Positions 1-9,569 of a DNA stretch of 26,954 nucleotides are shown piece by piece. Below the pieces are notes generated by a model. It saw only the letters and a list, made by a program, of their open reading frames with translations. It ran no database searches and was not told where the DNA came from. Source of the stretch: Chara braunii (lineage: Eukaryota; Streptophyta; Charophyceae; Charales; Characeae); contig BFEA01000069.1 of the NCBI GenBank assembly GCA_003427395.1, positions 3,135,654 through 3,162,607 on the forward strand, read 5' to 3'. Each line of letters opens with the position of its first letter. The stretch's first letter is position 1. The position numbers and the translations under genes are program-made.

Positions 1-21
1 TTATCATTATTATTATTATTA

Positions 22-108
<87 letters not shown>
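1..108. repeat. (TTA)n microsatellite
   Basis: Almost pure TTA trinucleotide repeat at the window edge. It is the first of four similar tracts (also near 755, 2191 and 3229). Each is followed by a related flank with an AAxCAGAxTTG-like word, so it appears to be the core of a larger repeated module rather than an isolated microsatellite. Confidence 0.95.
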
Positions 109-667
109 TGATATTGTAATCAGATTGTGGTCTGTCCCATTTCACATACTTGAGAACAGGCTTCACGCCAATCTGGCGACGGGCGCCAAATTCGGAACTC
201 AGACATATGGCTTCTTCCAATACACTTTAAATACAAGTCATTCGAGGTGACTATGACACGACAACAACCAAGAACGCTGTTCGCACACATAGTAAGAAGG
301 AGAAATACAGATAGCCGGACAGACAAACAAAGAAAACAAACAAACAGGCAGCCTGGATGGACAAACATACAGACTCGCCAAACATACAGACAGGATGGAC
401 AGGCAGACACACAGGCAGACGCCGCAATACAATGACATTGTGGCATACATAGACACGGGTGCACACGCAGACACCGTGACACGCACCAGGACGCTGTGAC
501 CATCCTACATACACGAGTGACACACCTACACGGATACACCGAGGTGTTGGGCGCTCGACAGAAAGGAACGACCTTGGATACTGTGTAGGTGTGGCCTACG
601 ACCTTGAACATTGACTCAATACTTCATTGTACTGCTCTATTTGGATGGATTTTCATAACTACTGTGC
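109..667. repeat. Right flank of TTA module with CA/GACA-rich degenerate minisatellite
   Basis: After the TTA tract comes a short flank (TTGTAATCAGATTGTGG) related to the flanks at 850, 1288 and 2276. From about 300 to 530 there is a degenerate run of ACAGACA, GGCAGAC and ACACGG words. Open frames on the minus strand are Cys/Val/Ser-rich products of this biased composition. I see no gene. Confidence 0.6.
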
Positions 668-755
668 TCTCTACTTGTACACGGTTACTCAGTCATCTGT
701 GTGATTTCGCAACATGAGTTTTTGTATATCATTCACACTCATATTTCTAGCTATA

Positions 756-799
<44 letters not shown>

Positions 800-844
800 G
801 TTATTATTATTATTGTTATTGTTATTATTACTATTGTTATTACT
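668..844. repeat. TTA-module copy: left flank plus (TTA)n tract
   Basis: The left flank (668-754) contains CATCTGTGTGATTTCGCAAC and TTTGTATATC, words that recur just upstream of the tract at 3229 and, weakly, at 2191. The TTA tract (755-844) is interrupted by G. Shared flanks on both sides show that a longer unit was duplicated, not just the microsatellite. Confidence 0.7.
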
Positions 845-1290
845 AGTATTGCAAACAGATCTGTCTTCTTTGACATTCGGCAGGCATACAAACAGATGAC
901 GATCACACTGCCGCCTGTAGACAGACGTAAAGCTCTGAGATAACGAAACCACGAACACGGTCCCGGTGACGTGGACACTGTAATACACAGATACTCTGTG
1001 GCAGGTACACAGTCACTCGGACACAGTCACACGGGACATAGTCGAGTTGTGACCGTCACACACATACAAACAAGTATGACACGCACCGACACACGCACAA
1101 GCGGTTACACACACACACACAACAGACTTACACAGACAGTGAGAAACAATGTCACATACAAAGTGAGACGCACACGAACACTGTGACATACACGGTGACA
1201 TGGGTACAGTGAAAGGCACACAGCGCGCAGTGTCCCATAGAGACACAGTCACACGGTGACACGTACGTGGTGACGTAGATACACTGCAAT
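845..1290. repeat. Right flank of TTA module and CACA/CGGTGAC minisatellite
   Basis: Positions 848-945 match the flank of the other modules (TTGCAAACAGATCTG, then AAAGCTCTGAGAT). From about 960 to 1280 the sequence is a degenerate array of ACACAGTCAC, CACGGTGAC and GTGACACG words in both orientations. No protein family is recognisable in any frame. Confidence 0.6.
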
Positions 1291-2060
1291 CAGACTTGCT
1301 TTCTTCTTCAGCTAGCATGTATGCAAACAGAAACAAACTGGCACCAGTGCGCCCACTCAAAGCTCAGAGATGTGGAAAACCGAGAACACAGTTCAGATGC
1401 AAACTCGCTTCAANAGGCTATGNCGCTTAAATGCATGAACAACTCACTGATGACATTGTCACCANTGTTTGCANGCACTGAACTCTTGATCANCCTGAAT
1501 ACCCCGCCNNCANNCACACTCTGTATCANACGCACCCTCACTACTTCCTAACGCCAGTTATGACAGCTATAATTGTCGGCTATCACTACTTCAAGCAGCT
1601 ATGGCTGCGTTATCTCCCTCTTAACCCACTTCGGACTTCGGGCCTGCTGCAGACTCCCTCGCACAACACGCTGAGAAAGCGCCCCGCGCGGCTTCGGCAT
1701 GAATGAATAAGTGGGTTGGGCGCTCCCTGTGGGGTAGGGCGCTGGCGGCCATAGCCCGGCTGCCTATGTGCGCAGAAAGAGGAAGGCCGAAGTTGGTTCT
1801 TCAGAGGTGAAGAGCGTTGTGTGGGCTATCAAGGGAGAGTGTGGGAGAAAAGAGAACGCGTACCTGGGTGGAGAAGAGGTCGGCATTGGCATTGACATCA
1901 TCATTCATTGGTCGTCAAATTGTCTGGTTGCTTCCATGATGTAGTTGTAGGTAGAGGCTGCAGAATAGATAGGGCGCTAGACACCCTTCAAAGAAAGAGC
2001 TACAGTGGGTTAAGCTGTTGGTGCTGCCCGATTGGGCTAAGGACATTAACTCATGGTTCC
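1288..2060. repeat. Diverged TTA-module right flank with ambiguous bases
   Basis: CAATCAGACTTGCTTTCTTC at 1288 and AAAGCTCAGAGATGTGG near 1360 match the flanks at 850 and 2276. The match resumes at 1590-1720 (TATGGCTGCGTTATCTCC, then GGCATGAATGAATAAG), which parallels 2516-2665. This copy has no TTA tract. About a dozen single Ns lie between 1414 and 1528, pointing to collapsed or poorly polished repeat copies. No gene is seen. Confidence 0.6.
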
Positions 2061-2109
2061 GCTGTACCATTCTCAAATGGATAGTTACGCAGTTTCACTG
2101 TGCCTTCTG

Positions 2110-2830
2110 CTCTGGCTTTGATTACGCGGACTTCCATGTGATTTAGTAATCTGGATTTTTGTGCTTCATCCATATTTATGTCCCTTGCTTTTTATTATTA
2201 CTACTATTATTATTTTACTATTATTATTATTATTATGATTGTTATTATTATTATTATTATTATTACGGTATTACCATTGTAAACAGACTTGTTTTATTCA
2301 CACTTTTCATGCATGTGGACAGCAGCACAGCAGACTGGCGCCATGCGCCAGCTTAAAACTCAGAGTTATGACAATCTAGAAATTATTTCACTTTCACTGG
2401 CTATGGCGACTCAGAGCCCAAGCTACGCCCTGTTCACATATGTCGGACCAACCTGGATATCCCACTCGCCTCACGCTGAACATTCACAGAACACACACAA
2501 TCCACTCTGAACTACGGCTATGGCAGTGAAGGCTGCCTCTGTAACTATGGCTGCACTTCTCCTCTCTTGCCTACTGCGTCCTCCGGGCTCACCGCTGACC
2601 TCCTTGCACAGCTCGCTGCGACAACACTTTCGCATGGCTCATGCAGGAATGAATGAAAGGCGGGACGCTGCCTCCTGATTTGTACTTCTGAAACTAGTTG
2701 GTCTGCCCTTTTTCCATACCCATGGTGCACACAGTCCCATACCGTACTTGCTTGACTGGACCTGGACTGAGCGCGGTTATACCGCTGGTTGCATAAGGAC
2801 GCACCGCTGACTAAGTGCAGTCGCACTGCG
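2110..2830. repeat. TTA-module copy with (TTA)n at 2191-2265
   Basis: A left flank ending ATATTTATGTCCCTTGC precedes an interrupted TTA tract. The right flank begins TTGTAAACAGACTTG and continues through AAAACTCAGAGTTATG and GGCATGxATGAATGAA-like words shared with the copy at 1288. It gives the best view of the module's right part, about 550 bp. Confidence 0.65.
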
Positions 2831-2835
2831 GGAAC

Positions 2836-2985
2836 GTACCGTATAGATTGGGACAGACACAGTATGAAGTGGTACCGTACAGACTGGGACAGACACAGTC
2901 TGAATTAGTACAAGACACAGACTGGGACAGGCACAGTCTAGAGTAGTATAGACCCAACCGGAGACAAACACGGTCTGAGACCAAC
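2836..2985. repeat. Degenerate ~36-bp minisatellite (about four units)
   Basis: Units start with GTACCGTA(T/C)AGA(T/C)TGGG near 2836 and 2872, with further diverged units at about 2910 and 2947. The spacing is 36 to 38 bp. Each unit carries GGGACAGACACAGT or a variant. The minus strand is open through it and would give a 12-residue repeat, but the unit drifts out of a multiple of three, so coding is unlikely. Confidence 0.7.
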
Positions 2986-3149
2986 CAACAGCCTTAGACA
3001 CGCAAACGGTTGAGATGGACAGACAGACACGCGGGCTGGGTGCAAGGCGAGGGAAGAGCGACCCTGAATGCTTTGTTGATGTGGCCATTGGATGCGAGCA
3101 TTGGCCTGTTGTTTCTTAGTGTCTCCCCATTTTGACGGATTCTACACTC

Positions 3150-3400
3150 AGTCCGTACATCTCTACTCGGACATCTGTGTGAGTTTGCAACTTGGTTCTG
3201 TATATCGTCATGCTCGTATGCCTCGCAATTATTATTATTATGATTATTATAACTAATATTACTTATTATTATCGTTAATATTGTTATTTTTTTTTTATTA
3301 TTATTTTTTTTTTTTAATTATTATTATTATTATTATTATCTTTATTATTTTGTGTCGTTATTCTGATTGTTATCATTCGGCATCATACAGAGTCAGAAAA
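3150..3400. repeat. TTA-module copy with (TTA)n/T-rich tract at 3229-3352
   Basis: The left flank has CATCTGTGTGAGTTTGCAAC and CTGTATATCGTCATGCTCGT, the closest match to the flank at 690-745. The tract is a mixture of TTA repeats and T runs, followed by TGTTATCATTCGGCATCATAC. Confidence 0.7.
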
Positions 3401-3684
3401 GGAAAGTATGGGGCATTGGAGAGGAGAGAGATGCTATCATGGTGCCCACCTCCTCCATCCTCCTCCATACTTGTCATTGTGCGGACCTTTCAGATACATG
3501 CCCCTCGATTTGTTGATAAGGGTCTGATCCCCGTATAGTTAACCCTTACCTTAGCTAACCCTAAGAGCCCAGCAATCGATTGCATGAGTTGTATATGACC
3601 AATGACAAGGCGATTGCGGGAGCTCTGCTGGAGTTCAGGTGGAACTCTGGAGGCAGGGAACAGTGAGGTATGTGTGCTTCAACA
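3400..3684. other. Unassigned sequence, no gene seen
   Basis: A single-copy-looking stretch with a few CCCTAA-type words near 3541-3563 (AACCCTTACC, CTAACCCTAAG) that could be decayed telomeric repeats. I see no coding or RNA signature. Confidence 0.4.
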
Positions 3685-3709
3685 TAAACCCTAAACCCTA
3701 AACCCTAAA
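3685..3709. repeat. Interstitial plant-type telomeric repeat, (CCCTAAA)3
   Basis: Three exact head-to-tail CCCTAAA units (3689-3709) preceded by TAAA. This is the Arabidopsis-type telomere unit on the C-rich strand. With so few units it is an internal remnant or a telo-box, not a chromosome end. Confidence 0.85.
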
Positions 3710-4075
3710 TCTGTAACCTTTTGGCTGCTACCTATGACTATGTTAGTAACAAGGGTACAACGATCTTGCTATGTGGGTGTTCTTTGGGGACGTGGATGCA
3801 AAGGGGATCGATTACTCATATTCTTCTTTCTATACGCCGCTTAATGATAATGGGTTTCACTTGGTTCAGCCTGTTGTGATTGAATGCAGCGATGATGATC
3901 AATGTCAATTATTTCTTGTCATACGCCTGATCCAAACATAAGTTCTCAAACTAACAACGATTCAGGGCTCGAATGTCATCAAAAGCGATGACTTGAGTCA
4001 TAGGTAAGACTTGTGTCGATGTAAGAATAGCAGGGAAAGCCTACCTTTACTCCAAATGAGCCTTACACTTGGTTA
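3710..4075. other. Unassigned leader to the satellite array
   Basis: A frame from the ATG at about 3773 stays open for roughly 57 codons and ends near 3943. It has no recognisable domain, and a second frame overlaps it. From about 4010 onward, words of the following satellite appear in diverged form (GTAAGAATAGCAGGGAAA). I would not call a gene. Confidence 0.35.
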
Positions 4076-4873
4076 ATAATAAGTGCAGGGACCGTTGGAC
4101 AACTGCCTTATTGAGGGCTAGGCACAGATAAGAGTAGCAGGGGAATCATGTCTTATCAGTGACGAGTATGATATAAGAGTTGTGAGGTTTCAAGGACACC
4201 TAACTTATTATTAACGAACTTAACATTCTTTTCAGTAGTAAGAGTAAGCAAGGACCCTTGGACACCTGCCTTATTGAGGGTTTGCCACTGATAAGAGCGA
4301 CAGGGAATCCTGTCTTATCAGTGACTAGTCTGATATAAGAGTTGTGAGGCTTCAAGGACACCTGCCTTATCACTGATTAAACCTTACATTATTTTCAATG
4401 GTAAGAGTAAGCAAGGATCCTAGGGCACCCGCCTTATTGAGGGTTAGCCACTGATAGGAGTTGCAGGGGAATCCTGTCTTATCAGCGACTAGTCTGAAAT
4501 AAGAGTTGTGAGGTTTCAAGGACACCTGCCTTATCATTGATCAACCTAACATTCATTCAGTGGTAATAGTAGTAAGGATCCTTGGACACCCGCCTTGTTG
4601 AGGGCTAGCCAGTGATAAGAGAAGCAGGGAAATCCTCTCTTATCAGTGACTAGTCTGATATAAGAGTTGTGAGGTTTCAAGAACACCTGCCTTATCAGTA
4701 AACATCCTAGCGCTTAGTCAATGATAAGAATAGCAAGGATTCTTGGACACCCGCCTTATTGAGGGCTAGCCAGTAATAAGAGTAGGAGGGGAATCCTGTC
4801 TTATCAGTGACTAATCTGATATAAGAGTAGTGAAGTTTCAGGGATACCTGCCTTATTAGTGAGTAACCATAGG
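4076..4873. repeat. ~162-bp tandem satellite, five units, each with a hairpin
   Basis: Units begin with (G/A)TAAGAGTAAGCAAGGA-like words at about 4076, 4238, 4401, 4563 and 4723, giving periods of 160 to 163 bp. Shared landmarks are GACACC(T/C)GCCTTATTGAGG, TCTTATCAGTGACTAG and GATATAAGAGTTGTGAGG. Each unit carries an inverted pair, CACTGATAAGA and TCTTATCAGTG; in unit 2 these sit at 4286-4323 around a 16-nt loop. The unit length is near nucleosomal. The copies are clearly diverged, so the array is old. Whether it belongs to a larger array elsewhere cannot be told here. Confidence 0.85.
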
Positions 4874-5886
4874 ATAAGCCTACCGCTAAGTGTGCTTTGG
4901 CTCACAAGGGCCAAGACCCACAAGATTTGTCTTTGTCAAACAAGTTCTAGTAACAAGTGGATATATCCTGAATGGTCTGCCATACCACTTCTAACTTTCT
5001 CCACAATCTGCATTGTTCAGTCCTAACTAACTATCTCTGATTCTACTGAGAGGGGATAAGTGAGATCTTACTACAGAGAGAGACTATTCATTTGTCTGAT
5101 TTTCTTTCCATGAGATTCTTTCCACAGGTTGGACTGATGATGTGTTCATGTGTGTTGGGAGAACTTGGAGAAGGAAGGGAACTTAGACATGATAATCCAA
5201 AAAACGAAAAGGAATGAGATAGTGAAAGTGATACGGAGAATTACTGTGACAGTAAAAAGGGGGGTGAACTATTATTCACTACCTGAAGCGGAAGGGCAAC
5301 AGCCCAAACGATTAGTTAAGGATACGAGTCAGAGAGAAAACACAGAGTCTAGAAGGAAACTTTCTAGATCTCAGTTAGGAACAAAGATGTTAAGTTTCTG
5401 TTGGACTGTGTTGTGTTTACAGGTTTCGACACTTCGGAGAACTTACGGGGAATCCGTAAGAAAATTAATTTTGTTATAATTTGATAAAAGGTCGATAGAA
5501 CTCAGACTCAACTTCCACCATGGCTTGACACCCACACCTAAGAGAAAACCTAAGAAGGAAACAGATAAATCTTCCCCCTGTGTCTATGCCTTAATTATCC
5601 AAAACTGTGGGGGCAGGGGTAAAAGAAGTCACGGTTAGGAAGGAATGTTGTTTTCAAGGGTTTGGGGCGTGAGTGGCTTGCTATGAATGGGTTAAAGGTT
5701 GACGCTTGTAGCGCATTCTGTGTCTGCATCTGTTTGCTTGTATGTGGTTTCTTGCATTGCAAAGGTGTTGGACATTTGTGATGTCTTCTGAATTTGAGAT
5801 CCTCTGAGATATTCAGGCAAAGGGACACAACAATTGTGAAAGTGAGGTCCACCGCTCAGTCAGCTCCCTTGATTGACATACATACA
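4874..5886. other. Unassigned AT-rich stretch, no supported gene
   Basis: A plus-strand frame at 5150-5479 (109 codons, Lys/Arg-rich) and a minus-strand frame at 5595-5852 (85 codons) are open, but neither shows a family motif, a signal peptide or splice context I can defend. A small perfect hairpin, CTTACGG and CCGTAAG around 5 nt, sits at 5442-5460. This could be an old transposon remnant. Confidence 0.35.
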
Positions 5887-5912
5887 ATATATATATATAT
5901 ATATATATATAT
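5887..5912. repeat. (AT)n microsatellite
   Basis: Thirteen uninterrupted AT dinucleotides. Confidence 0.95.
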
Positions 5913-6114
5913 ACTTATGAATGGGATCGTAGTCAGTCAAGATTGGAAAGTTATTTGTCTAGGCTTCTGTTTGAGAGGATAGGAGACTACAAAGGGAATT
6001 GATCCTAACATTCTCACATGATGAGCTAAGTAAACGTTGAGTTATTGTCATAGTTAGTTAAGCGTGGAAGACTTTCATAGAAAAGTCGACCTGATTAATA
6101 GTCGGTTGGGGGAA

Positions 6115-6541
6115 TAAGCGCCTCGGGGCACGACATACGGGTCAGTTTTAAGGCGTTCTTCCGCGCGTATGCCTATGCTACGGCGATCGAGAAAACGCCC
6201 TCGACTGACCTACCTCTGCGATTGCATGTAAAATCCTTCGCACGTGGGTCAGTAGCTCAGCATTGATACGCCCACCTAAGGGATGGTGACAACTCCCGCA
6301 GGTGGAGGTATGTTGTACCTTGCGGGATCCCTAACATGTCGTAGGGAGTCGCGAGAGGTATAGCACGTGTGCACGGTCGGAGTTGGTATTGCGTAAAGTG
6401 ACAAAAAGAAACTCTTGCGTGACACGACCGTGAGTTCCAACACGAAAAACTACTTTACGTCTGGGTGTGGGATTGCCGCGCGCGATACCGGGACCGCAAT
6501 GCTTAACACTATGCGCTTATCTCCACACTTACTTATCCTTA
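6115..6541. other. CpG-rich unassigned block upstream of the retroelement
   Basis: Base composition changes sharply near 6115, from AT-rich to CpG-rich. The block is not recognisable as Gag, and I see no 5' LTR: the terminal words TGTTACATGC and GCATGTAACA of the 3' LTR are absent. An imperfect hairpin (TCCCGCAGGT and ACCTTGCGGGA) lies at 6294-6327. It may be leftover retroelement sequence too diverged to read, or another inserted element. Confidence 0.4.
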
Positions 6542-7108
6542 TATGCACCACCAACTTCGCCGACGGAGGACGAAGTCGCGGTGGGTGAAATCCTTGCGTA
6601 TACTACCAAGGTGGCCTGCGAGTTTCGCACTTAGCGGTACGATGACAACAACACACCGCTCATGTATGTCCGCATTCAAGTTGGGCAAGAGTCCTGCAAC
6701 GCTTCGCTGGATAGTGGCGCGTCTCGCAATTTCATGAGTCAATCCTTTATGCAAAGGGCTGGCCTTGGCGCACAAGTTCAGAAGAAGGCAAATCTGACGG
6801 CGATCAAGTTGGCGGATGGGAAAACACAACAACTTGTCGACCGTTACATCGAGGCCGTACCGGTCTATTTCGCATCTCATGCATGCGAACCGGTTACATT
6901 CGATATTCTCGACACGGACTTCGAGATTATTCTGGGAATGTCTTGGCTTGCAAGTGCGGATCACACGGTCAACTTCCACCTCTGGACTCTTAGCGTTCGC
7001 GACGCCGTCGGCGCGGAAGTGGTGTGTACTACTCCTCTACCGCACCCTTCGATTCGGTGGCAAGTGGTGATGGCCAAATCATTCAGGGCAACTTGCTCTT
7101 ACGAGTAG
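6542..7108 (+). pseudogene. Ty3/gypsy aspartic protease region (broken)
   Basis: Reading frame 2 is open from before 6542 with a proline-rich linker, is broken by TAG at 6632-6634, then runs on to TAG at 7106-7108. The retropepsin active site LDSGAS has its catalytic Asp at 6710-6712. The second retropepsin landmark, ILGMSWL, is at 6929-6949, with Ser where Pro is usual. In this family the enzyme cleaves the Gag-Pol polyprotein as a dimer. The apparent ATG at 6662 lies inside the continuous frame and is not a real start. The spacing of the two motifs fits an otherwise full-length protease fold. Confidence 0.85.
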
Positions 7109-7571
7109 CCCGAGGAGATCAACCTATGTTTCCTATAGACCGTCGTGATAGCCGACGCTTTACCCACATACTTGTCCTCGGACCCCCGGGTGGTGTGGTT
7201 GCTGGATGAGTTCGCCAACATCTTCGAGTCACCTACCGGTGTGGTGCCGGATCGGCCGATCTCTCACGAGATCATTCTTGAGGCCGGTGTCGTGCCGCCG
7301 AAAGGTTGCATCTATCGCATGAGCGAGGAAGAGCTTGAGGTCCTCCGCGCACAACTCGACGATTAATTGGCCAAGGGCTGGATCCGCCCTAGCAGCTCCC
7401 CAAATGGAGCACCGGTTCTCTTCGTCCGGAAGAAGAAAAAGGATCTACGGTTGTGTATCGACTACCGCAAGCTTAACGCGCAAACCGTCAAGGATGCGGG
7501 GCCTCTTCCTTGCATCGACGATCTTCTTGAGCGACCGGGCAACGCAAAGTATTTTTCTAAGTTGGATTTGG
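7109..7571 (+). pseudogene. Protease-RT linker and RT fingers (broken)
   Basis: This continues frame 2 after the 7106 stop. Further stops lie at 7136-7138 (TAG) and 7364-7366 (TAA). It holds the conserved Ty3/gypsy entry to reverse transcriptase: a DEFANIFESPTG-type segment, then PPKGCIYRMSEEE, then [20 protein letters not shown] (about 7376-7435), and the RT motif [11 protein letters not shown] at 7448-7480. The frame is lost in the YFSKLDL motif at about 7570, where a few bases of the LDLxSGYHQI block are missing. Apart from stops and shift, residue conservation is high, suggesting fairly recent inactivation. Confidence 0.9.
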
Positions 7572-8320
7572 GGATATCATCAAATCTCGATCCGGCCGAA
7601 CGATTGCTACAAGTCCGTGTTCAAGACGCGGTACGGGCATTTTGAGTGGGTGGTCATGCCTTTTGGCCTCACCAATGCCCCGGTGACCTTCCAAGCGGCA
7701 ATGATCAATGAGTTTCGTGCAATGTTGAACCGGTTCGTGCTGGTCTACTTAGACGATATTCTCGTCTATAGCCGGTCATTGGAGGATCACCTTGGGCATC
7801 TTCGACGAGTGTTGGAGACGCTCCGCCTCACCAAGTACAAGGCCAACCGCGACAAGTGCGAATTTGTCCAAGACCTGGAATACTTGGGCCATTTTGTCAG
7901 TGACACACCGGAGGGCTTCAGTCCACTATCGGACAAGATTCAAGCCATCCAAGAGTGGCCGGAGCCTCGGAACGTCACGGATGTCCGCTCGTTCCTGGGT
8001 CTCGCCAGCTACTATCAGCGTTTCATCAAAGGCTACTCGAAGACCGCGACCCACTTGACTAAGCTTCAATGCGAGGATCGACCATTTGACTTTGGAGAGG
8101 AGGCGCGAGAATCATTTTTGGCTCTCAAAGCGGCGCTTTTGTCTGCGGAGGTCTTGCGGATATACGACCCGCTTTTGCCTACGCGCGTCACTACGGATGC
8201 CTCAGGCTATGGCATTGGTGCAGTCCTCGAGCAACATGAGGGTGTGGACTGGCACCCGGTCGAGTATTTCAACAAGAAAGTGCTCGTCCTGCATTCCATT
8301 GACGATGCACGCAAGAAGGA
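7572..8320 (+). pseudogene. RT palm, thumb and start of RNase H
   Basis: Frame 3 takes over with [11 protein letters not shown]. The palm motif MPFGLTNAP is at 7656-7682. The catalytic YLDD box, whose two Asp bind metal, is at 7746-7757. The connection motif FLGLASYYQRF follows from about 7992. RNase H begins at TDASGYGIGAVL with its first catalytic Asp at 8196-8198 and continues through HPVEYFNKK, but stops abruptly near 8320. Catalytic residues of the RT core are intact although the frame upstream is not. Confidence 0.9.
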
Positions 8321-8615
8321 GAGGACAAACCAGACCGCACAGGTTCTCCTTCGCACTCTCATTCGTTCGGACCGGAAGGACAGGGTTGAGCAGCTGTCGG
8401 ATGTCGAGTTGGCCTACAACTCTTCCATCCACCCAACTATCGGGATATCGCCTTTCGAGTTTGAGCACGGCTCGCCGGTCACTTCACCGTTGGACACTAT
8501 CACTCCACGAACGACCGAGAGCGACGACCATCTTCTTTTCTTGAGTCGGATGCAAGAGCTTCTTGTCGAGGCACGCGACAAGATGGTTAAGAGTATAAGA
8601 CGCAGCAATGCATGA
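8321..8615 (+). pseudogene. Integrase C-terminal half, fused by deletion to RNase H
   Basis: In the same frame as RT, codons jump from the RNase H start (DDARKKE) to an integrase stretch (RTNQTAQVLLRTLIR, then VELAYNSSIHPTIGISPFE) that normally follows the last catalytic residue of the DDE core. The rest of RNase H, the HHCC zinc finger and the DDE core are absent. The junction near 8316-8326 is a short GA-rich run, AAGGAGAGGA, compatible with a microhomology-mediated deletion. The frame ends at TGA 8613-8615 after a small frameshift near 8595. Confidence 0.88.
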
Positions 8616-9181
8616 GCCAGCAGGCCAATCGCCAGTGTCTTCCTTCCCCATTCCGCGCCGGCGACCTCGTGTGGGTTTCCGCAGCGGAATTCAGCCTTGA
8701 ACAAGACATCTCTCGCAAGCTCCTCCCGAAATGGATGAGGCCTTGGCCGATCGTAGCGCCCGCTGGGGACGCACTCGAGGGACCTTCCTTCACGATTCAA
8801 GTGCTCGCCCACTTGCCCGTCTACCCAGTCTTTCATTGCTCCAAGTTGACTCTATACACGCCAGCGGAACATGACGATTTTCCCGGGAGACGTTCGCAAG
8901 ACCCACCCTCTATGGACGGTTTTAAGGAGGTCGGCGACATCATCTCCCAGCGACGCTACGACAACAGGCCAACCGAGTATTTGGTGCATTTTGCATACTG
9001 CACACACCGAGCTGACCATTGGTTGACCCGTGGGGAACTTCAAGCAACAGCGTCAGACGTTCTCGCACGCTATGAACGCAAGATGCAAGGCAAGCAGGTC
9101 TCTTCGGCTCCACGTCGCGCCCGCGTCCAGGTTCCACCTTCAGATCGTCGGCTGCGCCCTCTCCCCGACTTGACTTCATAA
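8594..9181 (+). pseudogene. Integrase tail with GPY/F-like module and chromodomain-like end
   Basis: Frame 2 resumes at MSQQANRQ. GDLVWVSAAEF and KLLPKWMRPWPIV (about 8716-8760) form the GPY/F-like module; the usual Gly-Pro is Arg-Pro here. DIISQRRYDNRPTEYLVHF through WLTRGELQAT and LARYERK (about 8930-9085) has the layout of a chromodomain, whose usual role is to steer integration to particular chromatin marks. Translation ends at TAA 9179-9181, directly before the polypurine tract, as is typical. Confidence 0.85.
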
Positions 9182-9192
9182 GGAGGGGGGGG
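9182..9192 (+). promoter_or_regulatory. Polypurine tract
   Basis: Eleven purines (GGA then eight G) lie between the polyprotein stop and the TG that opens the 3' LTR. In LTR elements this RNase H-resistant tract primes plus-strand DNA synthesis. Its position, one base after the stop codon and flush with the LTR, makes the call firm. Confidence 0.9.
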
Positions 9193-9569
9193 TGTTACAT
9201 GCTGCGCTTGCACACGAGGGCCATTTTCCAGGCCCTGCGTCCCTCAGGCTAAAAGCCTGAAAACGAGGGCCTACAGGCCTGGTGACTGTTCAGCCCGAAA
9301 GCCTGAAAACAGGGGCCTACAGTCCCTGTGTCGTTTCAGACTAAAAATGGCAACAACCCTTTTAGCCTGAAACGAAGAGCCAGTTTCGGTCGTTCATCAG
9401 AACGACCGGCACTGAAACTCAGGCACCACACCAGGGTTTCGGGAACAGGCTATTCTTAGCCTATTCCCCACGCTAGCCTCAGCAGCTGCTGCAGCGCCAG
9501 CCCCTGGCACATTCGGCATTGGTAAGAGCAGCCTCCTCGGCTTGGCTCGCCCTTCAGGCAGTCAGGAGG

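Noticed and set aside
4076-4873. CRISPR-like array
   Set aside because: The whole ~162-bp unit is repeated with drift, with no short constant repeats and unique spacers; the context is eukaryotic.
5150-5852. 109- and 85-codon frames as possible small genes
   Set aside because: No motif, no repeat-independent support, and they overlap an unassigned likely-repeat region.
8202-9179. Minus-strand frames within the retroelement
   Set aside because: Antisense shadows of the GC-rich polyprotein coding strand.
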